Source: Telopea speciosissima (taxonomy: Eukaryota > Streptophyta > Magnoliopsida > Proteales > Proteaceae). Taken from it: DNA of 64,000 nucleotides. This document shows, one piece after another, positions 22,483 to 33,400 of this stretch. The notes under the pieces were generated by a model. The model did no database searches, was not told the origin of the DNA, and was given only the letters and a program-made list of their open reading frames with translations. The DNA lies in contig NC_057919.1 in the NCBI RefSeq assembly GCF_018873765.1, forward strand, positions 67,140,984 to 67,204,983. The letters run 5' to 3'. Numbering within the stretch: the stretch's first letter is position 1; each line of letters begins with the position of its first letter. The position numbers were made by a program, and so were the translations under genes.

Positions 22483-22629
22483 TCATGTAGCAGTAGCATC
22501 TTATTTAATTTCTTATCTTGAAGTGAACTGATTTACCCATCAGAATAAGGTGAGGCTTGGGGGAATCTGAACTGTTGTTTTACTTAAATGAAAGCTATTG
22601 AGTCATACTGAGTCATACCCTCTATGTTG

Positions 22630-22785
22630 TCATACCTGAGCACACACTCACCTCCATCCCTTGTTACCCCTACACCTGAACACAACACTAACACAGTCAC
22701 CCTCACCCCTTGCTGCCCCTACACCTGAGCACACACTCACCCCCACCCCTTACTGCTCCTACACCTAAGCTCACACTCACACATA
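22630..22785. repeat. Tandem repeat (about 55 bp, 3 imperfect units)
   Basis: Units contain CCCCTACACCTGAGCACACA followed by CTCACCCCCACCCCTT. It lies inside the Harbinger element. No coding frame is preserved across units. Confidence 0.65.
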
Positions 22786-22914
22786 GAAATTGCATATTAA
22801 TAATTTTAGGTTATATAAGGTTGGGTGGTACTAGGATTTAATTAATTATTTGAGAACATTAATATGGTAATCGTATTTTTTTTTTGTTAATGTGTCTTAT
22901 ACTTTTAAATGTAA

Positions 22915-23120
22915 GGTTTAGTAACTGACAGACTTATTAGGGTAACCAAACAGTTATTCAGGTAGATTTAGAGTAAATCCAACTGATAGACTCAGGGTAA
23001 CCAAACAGTTTTTCAAATAGATTCAGGGTGAATCCAACTGATAGACTTAGGGTAACCAAACAGTTTTTCAGGAAGAATTACGTCACAGAATCATGATAAC
23101 CAAACAGTTTATTTTCTAGA
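22915..23120. repeat. Subterminal repeats of the Harbinger element
   Basis: Four or five imperfect units of about 55-60 bp carry GGTAACCAAACAGTTTTTCA and GAATCCAACTGATAGACT. The ACCAAACAG core resembles the inside of the terminal inverted repeat, as expected for transposase-binding subterminal motifs. Confidence 0.6.
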
Positions 23121-23314
23121 ATTACGATTCAACAGATGGTAACTCAAGTGGATGACCATCCACAATCAGACCACATCCAAAAGATTTACGCAACCAAACG
23201 CTTCCTTATGGGTCCCATCTGATCTGGCCCACAACACAAAAAATAAACAAAATTCCAGTTATCTTGAAAACCAAAGAAGATTAGATCAATGTTTCTTTAT
23301 GACATAACGGGCTC

Positions 23315-24045
23315 ATCTAAGCATAATCTTTTGCCTTTACTGATGGTTCTTGGCTTCCCTCTTTATGCAAGGGTGGTCGTGGTTCTTTGATACGTGACTC
23401 TGATGGTCACTTCTTTGGCGCCATGTGTAAGGCTAGTTTGGGTTCATCGGCTTCTATGTTTGAAGCTGAGGCTATTCATGACATTTTGTTTTCGGATACA
23501 ATTTGCAGATCACCCACATAATGGTTCTCTCGGACTGTCGTCTTGTTGTGCTGGACCTTAGACGTATTTCGTCTTCTTTGGACTGGGCCACTATGGCCTT
23601 TGTAGATGATGATATTTTAGATTTATCTCGTTCTTTTACGTATGTTTCCTTTACTTTAGTTTCTCGCTTTGTTGTACATGAGGCTCACCTTTTAGCAAAA
23701 GCTACCTCTCATTTTTTTTTTTCCTGTCTCATTTCTGGTGGCTTTCTCCCCTCCTCCCTTTCATTACGGAAAATAATTATCTCCAATTCCTTAAAGTGTG
23801 GCAGTGCGGCAGTGCTAGGTGGAGATGTCGACACCTGGCAGTGCCGCATCCAATGGTCCATATCAATGAGCTCGGATCGTTGGATTTGGCAGCTGCCAGG
23901 TGTCGACATCTCCACCTAGCACTGCTGCATTGCCACACTTTAGGAATTTGAGAGAATTAAAATCTTTTCATTACCTCTTGTAATCCTTTAGTCCGAGATT
24001 TACCCTGCACTAGTGATCCATAATAAAATTGCTGATTCTGACAAA
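23315..24045 (+). mobile_element. LINE 3' end with RNase H-like domain, copy B
   Basis: Counterpart of 6,650-7,375. It reads FTDGSWLPSLCKG, then GSLIRDSDGHFFGAMCKA, then MFEAEAIHDI; after a frame change come VLSDCRLVVLDLR and VSRFVVHEAHLLAKA, typical of the end of plant L1-type open reading frames. It is truncated and inactive. A foldback element is nested at 23,781-23,953. Confidence 0.75.
23781..23953. mobile_element. Foldback MITE nested in the LINE tail, copy B
   Basis: Same element and site as 7,106-7,277, with long arms around a short spacer including ATATCAATGAGCTC. Both copies keep long pairing arms despite independent substitutions. Confidence 0.8.
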
Positions 24046-26236
24046 AAAAAGAGGAACAAATAAACATGTTTTTTTTCCCTCCACGTTCTTTGTTGGAAGG
24101 GTTCGTTCCAACTTTCAACCTCTCTTGAGAGATGAGAGTTGTAGGTTAGCGAAGGGAATGAGAGATAACTATAAAGTTAGTCAAATTGAATTCGGAATGG
24201 GAATTGAAAAGCAAAATCGGATTCAACCAATAATTGGAATCGGGACTTAGTTACTTTCCGGATTCAGCATAGGAACCGATGATTAGAACCGAAGCTAAAC
24301 CGAATTTGAGTGTCAATATATTATAATTTATTAATATAATATAATACTAGTATATTACAATAAATTAATACAATGTAGTATTGATATATATTATATATAT
24401 TACTAATATTAGTATTTGATTTATAATGCTATTATATCATAGTATAATATTATATTATATATATGGTATAAACCGAGTATGGGGACCGGAACCGAAACAT
24501 GTATGAACCGAATAAGAAGTGGAACAGGATCGGAATCAAGTAGGTTAGCTATGAGTATCGATTCTTCAGAAACAAGGTGGGACTTGGTTTGGATTTGGAT
24601 CACACCAACACTCCCTATATCTGAACAGAATATCTGGTTCTGAATCAATTCACACCATTAGATTTGGTTGACTGATCAATTGATCAAGGAGTGTCCCTCC
24701 AAGTTTAAAAAATTGAAAAGTCATCGTGAATTTTAATGTTTTGAGTATTTTGATTGAAACTGTGATCAAGTCTTCACAACTTATAACCAAGATTTCCATA
24801 ATTTTTCGGAGAAAGAACGCTACCGATTCATGTGCCATGCGTAGTCCCTGCACCTAGACACAAGGTTACACGAAATGATCGTTTTATCCCCATGGAAAGG
24901 CAGGAAATCCTTGGTGGCATGGCGGTCATTTTGCGGACCAGACAGTTCCCAATTTTTAACCCAAATCGGATGACTCCCTCACGTCTAATCCTGATTTTCC
25001 AACAAAGATTAGGAGCAGTTTAATAAAGCAATTAAAATAATTAATGCATTTTTTTTAAGGATTAATGTATTAAAGTTGGCGTCACTTTCCAATGCTTGAA
25101 TTTTTATACATTTGTACGTGCGATGGCGTAGGTGTATAACTTACCCAGAAAGGCAAACGTGTTCCTGCCCCGCTTCTATTAATAAAAAATTGTCACATTA
25201 GAGTATTAGACAGCCAAAATTACTTATTCCTACGCGCCTGTCAAGAGCGTGTACTTTGTGGCCGAGTTGGATGCCAGCGCGTCACTGAGCTCCAATCTGA
25301 TTAGCACTTCCAGCTTATATGGAGATGGACCCATGTGTACGGCTAACACCCATTGGCTGGTCGCCGCAAAAGTGGGCCCACACTACATCACCAAAATTAT
25401 CGTAAAACTGGGTTTTACGAAATCTCTAGAAAATTGCTATCTTTTAATCCTAATTAGGTAACCTCGACGTAATTGAACAAATGTTAAATGACCATTATAC
25501 CCATAAACTTTAAAACATATGACCACACCGGTTAAACCAAGCGGACCCAACCAATTAAACCAAAATGGTCCGATCGATTATAAATCGCCCAATCTCAAGC
25601 TTAGCCTGATTATCCTTTAGTTACACTCGATTCTAGATAATAATTGATGGACGTCTAATCGAAACTGATAATATTTATTTATGGTCTAATTACCCTGGTT
25701 ATAGCTTGATTATGTTTATTTATACCTTGATACGTTCGTTTATAACTCGATTAACATGAGCCCCGTTAAAGATTAGTAACCAATCCAGGATATAAACGAG
25801 GTGGGTCAACCTATAGTGATAAAGACTTGTCAATCGTAACACGTAACCTACATTAACAATCAAGATGAACCGGATAAGCAAGGTTGAAATTGGGGACGGA
25901 ATCAGTCCTTGGTGATTTTGATCCGAATTGGGGTGTTCAAGAACCCTAGAATCAGTCCTCCCAAATACAGAAATTTCTAAAAATACAAAGATTTTTGGGT
26001 GTGAATCGACCATAAGATCAATGGAAATCAGGATCGATCACAGTCGATTCCGATCTAATTCCCGATTCTTTAAACCTGTTGCGTATCATTCTCAAACTCG
26101 CGATGCTTGCTCTAATTTCTAAACACGTGAGGAACGGAGGTTAGTTTCGTAATTGACTGGGTTATTCGCGGTTCTTCGGACGTGAAGGCGAATTAAAAGT
26201 AATTAATGAAAGTAGAAAATCAGGAAAAACCTTCAC

Positions 26237-26243
26237 TATATTA
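26237..26243 (+). promoter_or_regulatory. Putative TATA box of CRT-B
   Basis: TATATTA lies 74 bases upstream of the start codon, collinear with the copy A TATA box; the leader has diverged slightly by indels and substitutions. Confidence 0.4.
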
Positions 26244-26310
26244 CACAGATCCCCCCATGCTCCTCAGAGCTGTGATCGGAAGAGTGGTGTCTCGTTCGTT
26301 TCTTGCTACA

Positions 26311-29300
26311 ATGGCGACTCCGTGGAAAAGCCCTATTCTTTTCGGCATGGTCGCCCTTACCATTCTCTCAATTGTTTCTGCGGAAGTGTATTTCGAGGAG
26401 CGCTTCGAAGGTACAATGGATCTCTCGAATCTCGGATCCCTTCTAGATCCCTTCTATTCTTATCTTTTGCTCCCATCAGAGACTCATTTTGGTCCATCTA
26501 GGGGTTCTGAAGTTTTCGTAATTCGTTCTACATCTGCATTGATCTGATTGTGTTTTAGCAGTTTCATGCTTATCCTTGGTTTTGTCATGGATTGCAGGAA
26601 AATGTATGATTTTGTTTCGTTGATCTCAAAGGTTTTTGATCTGGTTAATATCAGATATGTTGTAATAATATCTGACGTTGATCTACATTTGTATGAATCT
26701 TTAATTTTGATTGTGCATTAATACTCTAAAAATGTGTTCTTGAGAGTTTGGGAGCATGGCTATCTGATTTGATATATTTGTTGAAGTTATTTTGAAGGTT
26801 TATTTTTGAATTTACTTTCTGATATCTAATTCAATCCATAGCTGCTGCTTATTCAAGTTTCACATATACTCCTTTGATAATTATCATGTGTTAGATCATA
26901 TTTTGCGGCTGCTCAAAACGTCTTTCTGGAGTTACTGATACCAGTGATCCATCTGAATTTATTGGCATTGGACTCCGGATTGCTTATTATGATAGTTTCT
27001 CACCATCGACTTATCTGTTGGAATTTATATGAATTATCATTTGCTTCAGATTTTATATACAGCTGAAATGATTCTCATCTATATCATGTTAAGATTTTTT
27101 CTTATTATTTATTATTTTTATTCATTGTATGAAGTGTTGCGGGGAGGGATACTAATACAGGAAGTACAGACTGTTAATCACATATATTGAACTATTCTCT
27201 CTTTGAACATCACATAGGCTTGAATATGTGCCCTTGAATTAGTATTTTTGTGCGAACAAGTTGACGATGCCCTTTATGGTCCTATCGTAGAGTTACATTT
27301 TGTTTTTGTTTTTTTTTTTTTTTTAGGGGGGGGGGGGACGGTAGTGGGGTTCAACATTGAAATGAGTGTGTACTTTCTAATTGATTTTGAGTGATTTACT
27401 GTAATTGATTTGCACTTTTTTAATTTGTAATTATTTTATGGGTTAATTTTTAGATGGGTGGGAGAACCGGTGGGTCAAATCCGATTGGAAGAGAGATGAT
27501 AACATGGCTGGGGAGTGGAATTACACTTCCGGTAAATGGAATGGAGACTCTAGTGATAAAGGTAACCTTCTATATTTTTTGCTTTTGTCTTTTCTTTTTC
27601 AATGAAGTACCAAAAATTTGTTAGCAGTGTCATGCATTGGGTTCTTCAGTGCTAGCTCTTGAATACTCTGTGGTACTTGATTCGATTTGATCTCAATGTA
27701 GGTATCCAGACCAGTGAAGACCACCGGTTTTATGCAATCTCAGCTGAGTTCCCTGAGCTAAGTAATAAGGATAAGACTTTGGTTTTCCAGTTCTCTGTAA
27801 AACATGAGCAAAAACTTGACTGTGGTGGTGGCTACATGAAGTTGCTTAGTGGTGAATTTGATCAAAAGAAATTTGGTGGTGAGACCCCTTATAGGTAATG
27901 AACCATAGTTCGATACCATCTATTATTTGTTTATTTAATTATCCCTTCCGTCCACACTAGAAAAGGTTTGACAGCAAATCTTTTTATATTGTGAATGGCA
28001 GTATCATGTTTGGACCAGATATCTGTGGCTACAGCACCAAGAAAGTTCATGCTATACTTACACGCAGTGGAACAAACCACCTTATCAAGAAGGATGTTGC
28101 TTGTGAGACTGACCAGCTGACTCATGTGTATACTTTCATCCTCCGGCCAGATGCTACTTATAAAATCCTTATCGACAATGTGGAGAAACAATCTGGGAGT
28201 ATATATAGTGATTGGGATATCCTCCCTCCAAAGAAAATCAAAGATCCTGAAGCTAAGAAAGTAAATCCTTTTGTAAAATAGATTTTTTTTTCTCCCATTA
28301 TTTCTTTTATTGTTGTAACAGACCTCGTGTTAATGTGCAGCCAGAAGATTGGGATGACAAGGAATATATTCCTGATCCTGAAGATAAGAAACCTGAGGTA
28401 TTCATCCCCTTACTTTCATAAGCTTTTTGTTATTTCTACTGGGAATTCTAATTTGCTCTCTGCTACATTGTATTAAAATCATACTTACTATTTTTGTATG
28501 TTCAAAGGGGTATGATGACATTCCAAAGGAGATACCTGATTCTGATGCCAAGAAGGTAGTTGATTCAGGACTCACCTCTCAGTATCTTTATCATGTTTTG
28601 AAAGGCCTCATTTCCCTAAAAATGAACTAATTACTAAATATTTTGCTTCATTACTCCATAGCCAGAGGATTGGGACGATGAGGAAGATGGTGAATGGACA
28701 GCACCAACCATCCCCAACCCAGAGTACAAGGGTCCATGGAAGGCAAATGTTCGTGAAATTTCTAAACCGGAAGCATGTCTTTTATTTTAATGGGCTTCAG
28801 TCTTCTTAACTGTTTTCATTTTCTGCAGAAAATAAAGAACCCCAACTACAAGGGCAAATGGAAGGCACCAATGATTGATAACCCAGGTCTTTACTGATTC
28901 TCCATCAACACCATGTTTACTTTTGAATGGTTTATTTTATTAACATTTATATATTTATTCTCAGATTTCAAGGATGTCCCAGATATTTATGTTTATGCCA
29001 ATTTGAAATATGTTGGCATCGAGTTGTGGCAGGTATATTTGTGTACAACTTCTTGTAGCAATTGATTATATTTTTCAGGCTAAATAAATGCTAATGGGAG
29101 AGATATGTACATTTCAGGTAAAGTCAGGGACGTTGTTTGATAATGTTTTAATTTGTGATGATCCGGAATATGCAAAAAAGCTTGCCGAAGAAACATGGGG
29201 CAAAAACAAAGATGTATTTTACTTGTGCCTTATCTGTTTCAGTTCTTAAAAGTCTTTCCTCAACTCATGTAAAGATATTAATTCTCAAGAAAGAGAATAA

Positions 29301-30478
29301 AACTCATGTTGAGATATTGGGTTTTGCAGGCTGAGAAGGCAGCATTTGATGAGGCTGAGAAAAAGAGAGAGCAGGAGGTATATTGTCTTTTGCCATTTGT
29401 CATCTGCATTTGTTTACAGATTTGGCCTCTGCCTACAGTATATGTAATTCAGCTGAGCAGGGCAAAACTTTTCCAACTGTCGTTCAGGTACTGACCACTC
29501 ATACAATGGTGGTGGTACTACAGTACTACACAAGGGAAAGAGAAGACTAGGTTTCCTTTTATGTGTGGTAGTTTCGCTGAACGGCTGAATACATTTTTTT
29601 TGGGGACAATTTTTCTAGTCCAGCAGGTCTGGAGAGTTGTATCTGCCATTCTTCTTATGGCTAGATCCAATCTCCTGATTCCTGACAGATTCGATAGAGC
29701 TGAAATTTTATGGACATGTGCTCTTATAGGTCCCCTGGTCCTTTGTCAAGTTTCAGCCAAAATTGAGTTGGCCAAGTGGCAAAATAAGGTTTTGTAAAAA
29801 TGGAAATTTAGGAATAGAAATGGACGTTTGAATTTACAAGGGAATCTGTCCATACATGAGATGACTTAAAGAGTTAGTGTGAAGATGAAACTTCTCTAAA
29901 AAGAAATGGACGGCTGAATGTACAAGGGAATCTGTCAATACATGAGAGGGTATATTGTTCTAAACTCAAAAAATTAATATGTGGCCAATCATTACCATTG
30001 TCTAGATTGCCACATTACCCTTCCATGTTGCAAAGCATGGTGTCAGTCGCGAGATGCTCTATAGTCTTGCCAGACTAAAAAAAAAAACTTGTCTTTTTAT
30101 TTTTAGACATAGTTTCTCTGATCTGTTGTGATTCATTCTGGCAGGAAGCGAAGGATGATCCAGTTGATTCTGATGTAAGCTTTATAGAACTATTCCTGAA
30201 GTATATCATCCTATTCTTAATGTCTGCCATTTGCGATTGAACTAACATGTTTTGCAGGATGAGAATGAGGATGATGAAAGTGACGATGCTGAAGGCGATA
30301 AACCTGATAGTGATGACACTGAAAGCAGCAAGACCGAAGAAGATGATGATGATGTGCATGTATGTCTCCTTCTCTTTCAGTTGTACAAAAAAGCTATGAT
30401 TCTGTCACGATGATTTTCCTTCTTCTGACTTGTTACACACTTCCTCTTGTGGTTATTCATTTGCAGGATGAGCTATAA
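26311..30478 (+). CDS. CRT: Calreticulin, copy B (CRT-B), 14 exons, 421 aa
   Basis: Tandem paralogue of CRT-A with identical exon phases: 26311-26410, 27454-27561, 27702-27894, 28002-28260, 28341-28397, 28508-28555, 28662-28748, 28829-28886, 28965-29032, 29118-29213, 29330-29377, 30145-30174, 30258-30359, 30467-30478. All frames join without stops. Signal peptide, both calreticulin signatures ([25 protein letters not shown]), P-domain repeats and HDEL are intact. Differences from A include N7S, E48D, C59S (B has NYTSGKW), Pro to Ala in [21 protein letters not shown] for [13 protein letters not shown], and a shorter Asp run ([11 protein letters not shown]), making it three residues shorter. 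Ser59 is closer to the small residue usual in plants. Regulation is unknown; the upstream 1 kb resembles copy A, so expression may overlap. Confidence 0.95.
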
Positions 30479-31184
30479 GGAGATCTCCGAAGAAATTCTG
30501 GAGGCAGTTTATTCTAGGGATCACTTTGGGTGGTTTAGGCACTCAAAAAAATTTTCCATTTCACTTTTTTCTTTTGGTTGTTGGAATCCTTTTCAGGGAA
30601 AGAACATTTAGGGTTGCATGAAATCATGTGGCTGTCAAAATCGTCTCATTTCAGTCCTTAGAACAGAAAGAAAGCTATAAGAGTTTTGTTCCTGCTAACT
30701 CGTTAAAGTAGTTAAAAGAATCAAATGGATTGAGTTATCCCTTGGTTTTGGTTTCACTTGTTCAGTTTCCTTTTGCATATCCCACTCTTAAGGTGACTTC
30801 GATTCCAAGACCTGGCAGCAATCAGCAGAGGCGGCCCTTCCAGCTCTGTGGTTGCACATTGTCTTAACCTCGAAAAAGATAGAGCCTTGGAACTCATACA
30901 ACCTACGGATGGATTGATTTGGTCTTCCCTGGATAGAATCACGTGTGAAACTTAAGACTGTCTAAATAACCATTATGGGTATAGTTAGAACTTGGCAGTT
31001 TTTAGTTGCCTTTTGTTTTATTTCTAAAAAATCTTAAAGTCAGGGATATAAAAGGAATTTAAAAATAATTTGAAAGTGATTAAGCATTATGTAGTATTAA
31101 AATTTGTCATTCTCTTGCATATTTTTTGAGTACACTGGAAATTATAGTATTTAGTTGAATCAGGTAAAAAGAGTATTATATTAC

Positions 31185-31315
31185 CTATAGCTGCCTAGTG
31201 CAAATGGTGAGTTCTAGTGCGTTTCATGCCCATGCTTACCAGGAGGTCTCGAGTTCGAGTCTTTTGGCTGGTACCTTTCCCCCTTCTTATACTTTCCCTT
31301 AAAAAAATAAGATAT
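31185..31315 (+). mobile_element. tRNA-derived SINE-like copy
   Basis: An A-box-like TAGTGCAAATGG is followed about 50 bases later by a B-box-like GAGTTCGAGTC, then a C/T-rich body and a short A-rich end (TTAAAAAAATAAGATA). The layout fits a tRNA-related plant SINE. A target duplication was not found. Confidence 0.45.
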
Positions 31316-31319
31316 ATAT

Positions 31320-33262
31320 AAAAGCTCTCAATTCCCCCCTCCAAAAAAATGAGTGTATTATATTAGAAAAAGAGCCTAATGCACCAATCGTGTGTGTACA
31401 CAGCTTGATTTCTCCCAAAAAAAAAGGTGTGTACACAGCTTGATCATAAAACCAGGTCTGCATATAACAACAACAAAAAATTCAGTTAGAGGTAGACAAT
31501 ATTATTATTGTTTGATATCACATCAATGCAAGAGTTCTTTATGGGGAGCATGGCCCAATGGGAATGCATAGACAACATCAATAGGGTAGTTATTTCACCC
31601 CATGCGGAGAGGTACACTCCCCCACAAAGAACATTTCTCCATATTCTTTATTTATAATGGCTTAAAAAGATTTCATGTAGCTAAAGCATTTCTATGCATT
31701 TCTATGCGTATTTTAAATCATCGCATCCATACATCTAATAAGAGATAATGACACATTTTAGAACATCCCAAACGAACCACTAAGCCAGGTTTAAACAAAA
31801 ATAAACATTTATCGAAATAGTATCAATTCAAAGGCCACGACACCTCAACATCACATCCACACGTCTAATAAGAGATAAGGAAACTTTGTAGAACTTTCCA
31901 AAACCCAAAAAAATACAAAAATGCTCCCAAATAACCCGAAATGACTCATCCGATTTGGTTCGAACAAAAAATAAATATATGCCGAAATAGATCTCGATTA
32001 GAAGGTCACGAGCATTAACATCGCATCCACACGTCTAATAAGAGATACGGACACTTTTTAGAACATCTTAAACCCAAAAAAGTACAAAAATGCCTCCAAA
32101 TAACTCCAAGCGACCCACCCGATCTTGTTCGAACCGAAAATGAACATATGCCAAAATAGGTTTTACTTGCTACAACTTTTAAGGATGTAAAGTGTACATC
32201 TGGTTTTTGCTTCAACCTCATGTCCTCCCCTTGAAATTTGCTCCTGATTCCAGCAATAACAATGTTGACATGTTATCTAGCTTATATTATGCAAATATTG
32301 TAATTTATTCATGGATAACAAATTTTATTAGAATAGAAATCTCAGCCAAAAGGATCACAAGCAATGAGATAATAAAAAGTTAATAAGGAGACAAACACTG
32401 GTCCATGCTCTCTTCCAGGCCCTGCTTTGGCAAGTAAATGAGATATGAATGGAATTAATCCGCAACAGATCTGGCATGTCTTAACAAAAATTCTCCAAGA
32501 ACCTATATTTTGTAAATATTGCTGTGGTAATAGAGGGAGATTTAGTAAATAGCGTTGGATACGCTTTCAGATTGGCTGTAGGCTTGTAGCCAGGTTCCAG
32601 GATTTAATCCTGCTTCACCCTTGCGCGCAGAACATGCACCTCACCCTTGTGTGGCATGCTCTCCTTCATCTTTTCTCCTTGAGCTATATGCGATTCCCTC
32701 GCTCTCCTGTTACCTCATTGTGGGTCACCTATAGAGAGCAATTTCGAATCCCAGAAGTAAAAAATTAAAGAAAAAAAGGATATAAGCTTCCTGACTTTCA
32801 GCAAGTAGACAAATGCACTGCCCATTCCCTCTGCTAGGGATACGAAAAGCAGTTTTCAATAATGGCTAATTTCCCAAGTAAAAAACTTTGCAAGTGAAAG
32901 ATCTGTTCTTTTCTTATGAGGAAAATGAGTCAGGGCTTTGTCTCAAAGTGAGAGACCATACTTCTAGGTATTGACAAATGACAACATCCAATTTTGAATA
33001 ACAGTATCCAGAAAATGAGGTTGAAGCAAAAACCAAAGTAAGAGGTCGGCTAGATAGCAGAACCTGGCGTCCTATCATTGTTCTATTATAAACAACATCA
33101 AGGTCTGTTCTGATCTTATCGGTTAAACTCAGATGGACATCCTTGTTTCAGGTAGGCATTTAATGGAACAGCCGGCAGCGACTCTACCAATCTCCCTGAA
33201 ACTGAACCACATAACAGTAGGAGCCCAAAAAAACTCATATGCTCATCAGCCCCTCATTTGAA
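31320..33262. other. Intergenic DNA right of the duplication
   Basis: No gene is supported. It holds a duplicated GTGTACACAGCTTGAT pair (31,391-31,443), the 170-bp tandem repeat, and otherwise AT-rich sequence. Open frames here are short and lack splice or homology support. Confidence 0.5.
31720..32170. repeat. Tandem repeat, about 170-bp period
   Basis: The anchor CTAATAAGAGATA recurs near 31,735, 31,865 and 32,035. The last two are 170 bp apart; the first unit is about 40 bp shorter. Units share CCACACGTCTAATAAGAGAT, AGAACAT..CAAAC and AACATATGCC-type segments with many substitutions. It looks like a small decayed satellite-like array. Confidence 0.65.
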
Positions 33263-33400
33263 TTACCATCTTCCATCAATGTCAGTCACTTCTCGAGAAG
33301 ACATCTCCAATGATTCACTCGAAATTAAGTTGACCATCGACTGACATAATTTCCTCTCAAGCATATGATGCAGCCGATCACATTCATTTTCAAATCGCAT
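33263..33400 (-). CDS. Possible terminal exon or small ORF, unknown
   Basis: An open frame of 45 codons reads MRFENECDRLHHMLERKLC.., continuing SMVNLISSESLEMSSREVTD and IDGRW before TAA. The composition (Glu, Arg, Leu, Ser, with a helical first half) looks protein-like, and TTCTGCTTAG just before the ATG could be a splice acceptor, so it may be the last exon of an otherwise unrecognised or decayed gene. I find no convincing partner exon within a few hundred bases upstream and cannot name a family. Confidence 0.2.
   Translation of the reverse strand: MRFENECDRLHHMLERKLCQSMVNLISSESLEMSSREVTDIDGRW

Larger units (their letters stand above)
18795..23205. mobile_element. PIF/Harbinger-like element with captured host DNA
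   Basis: A 4,411-bp insertion found only in copy B; the empty site in A is near 6,540. The 3-bp target duplication TTA (18,792-18,794 and 23,206-23,208) and the 23-bp inverted termini starting GGGCGTGTTTGGTTGCG / GGAAGCGTTTGGTTGCG (20 of 23 match) fit the PIF/Harbinger superfamily. No transposase or Myb-like gene is visible, so it is non-autonomous. Contents from left to right are a CT-rich leader-like segment followed by an intron-like donor (19,060-19,290), long AT-rich intron-like sequence, a tetraspanin terminal exon (21,449-21,762), a tRNA-like structure, and two tandem-repeat blocks, the last carrying GTAACCAAACAG subterminal motifs. Confidence 0.85.
14996..31012. repeat. Tandem segmental duplication, copy B
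   Basis: Direct repeat of copy A. The junction between copies (about 14,966-14,995) contains some 30 bases of unmatched filler. Homology with copy A ends in the TTTTTAGTTGCCTTTTGTT stretch near 31,010. B-specific insertions are at about 15,056-15,228 and 18,795-23,205. Removing TE insertions from both copies leaves about 11.5 kb in each. Confidence 0.9.
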
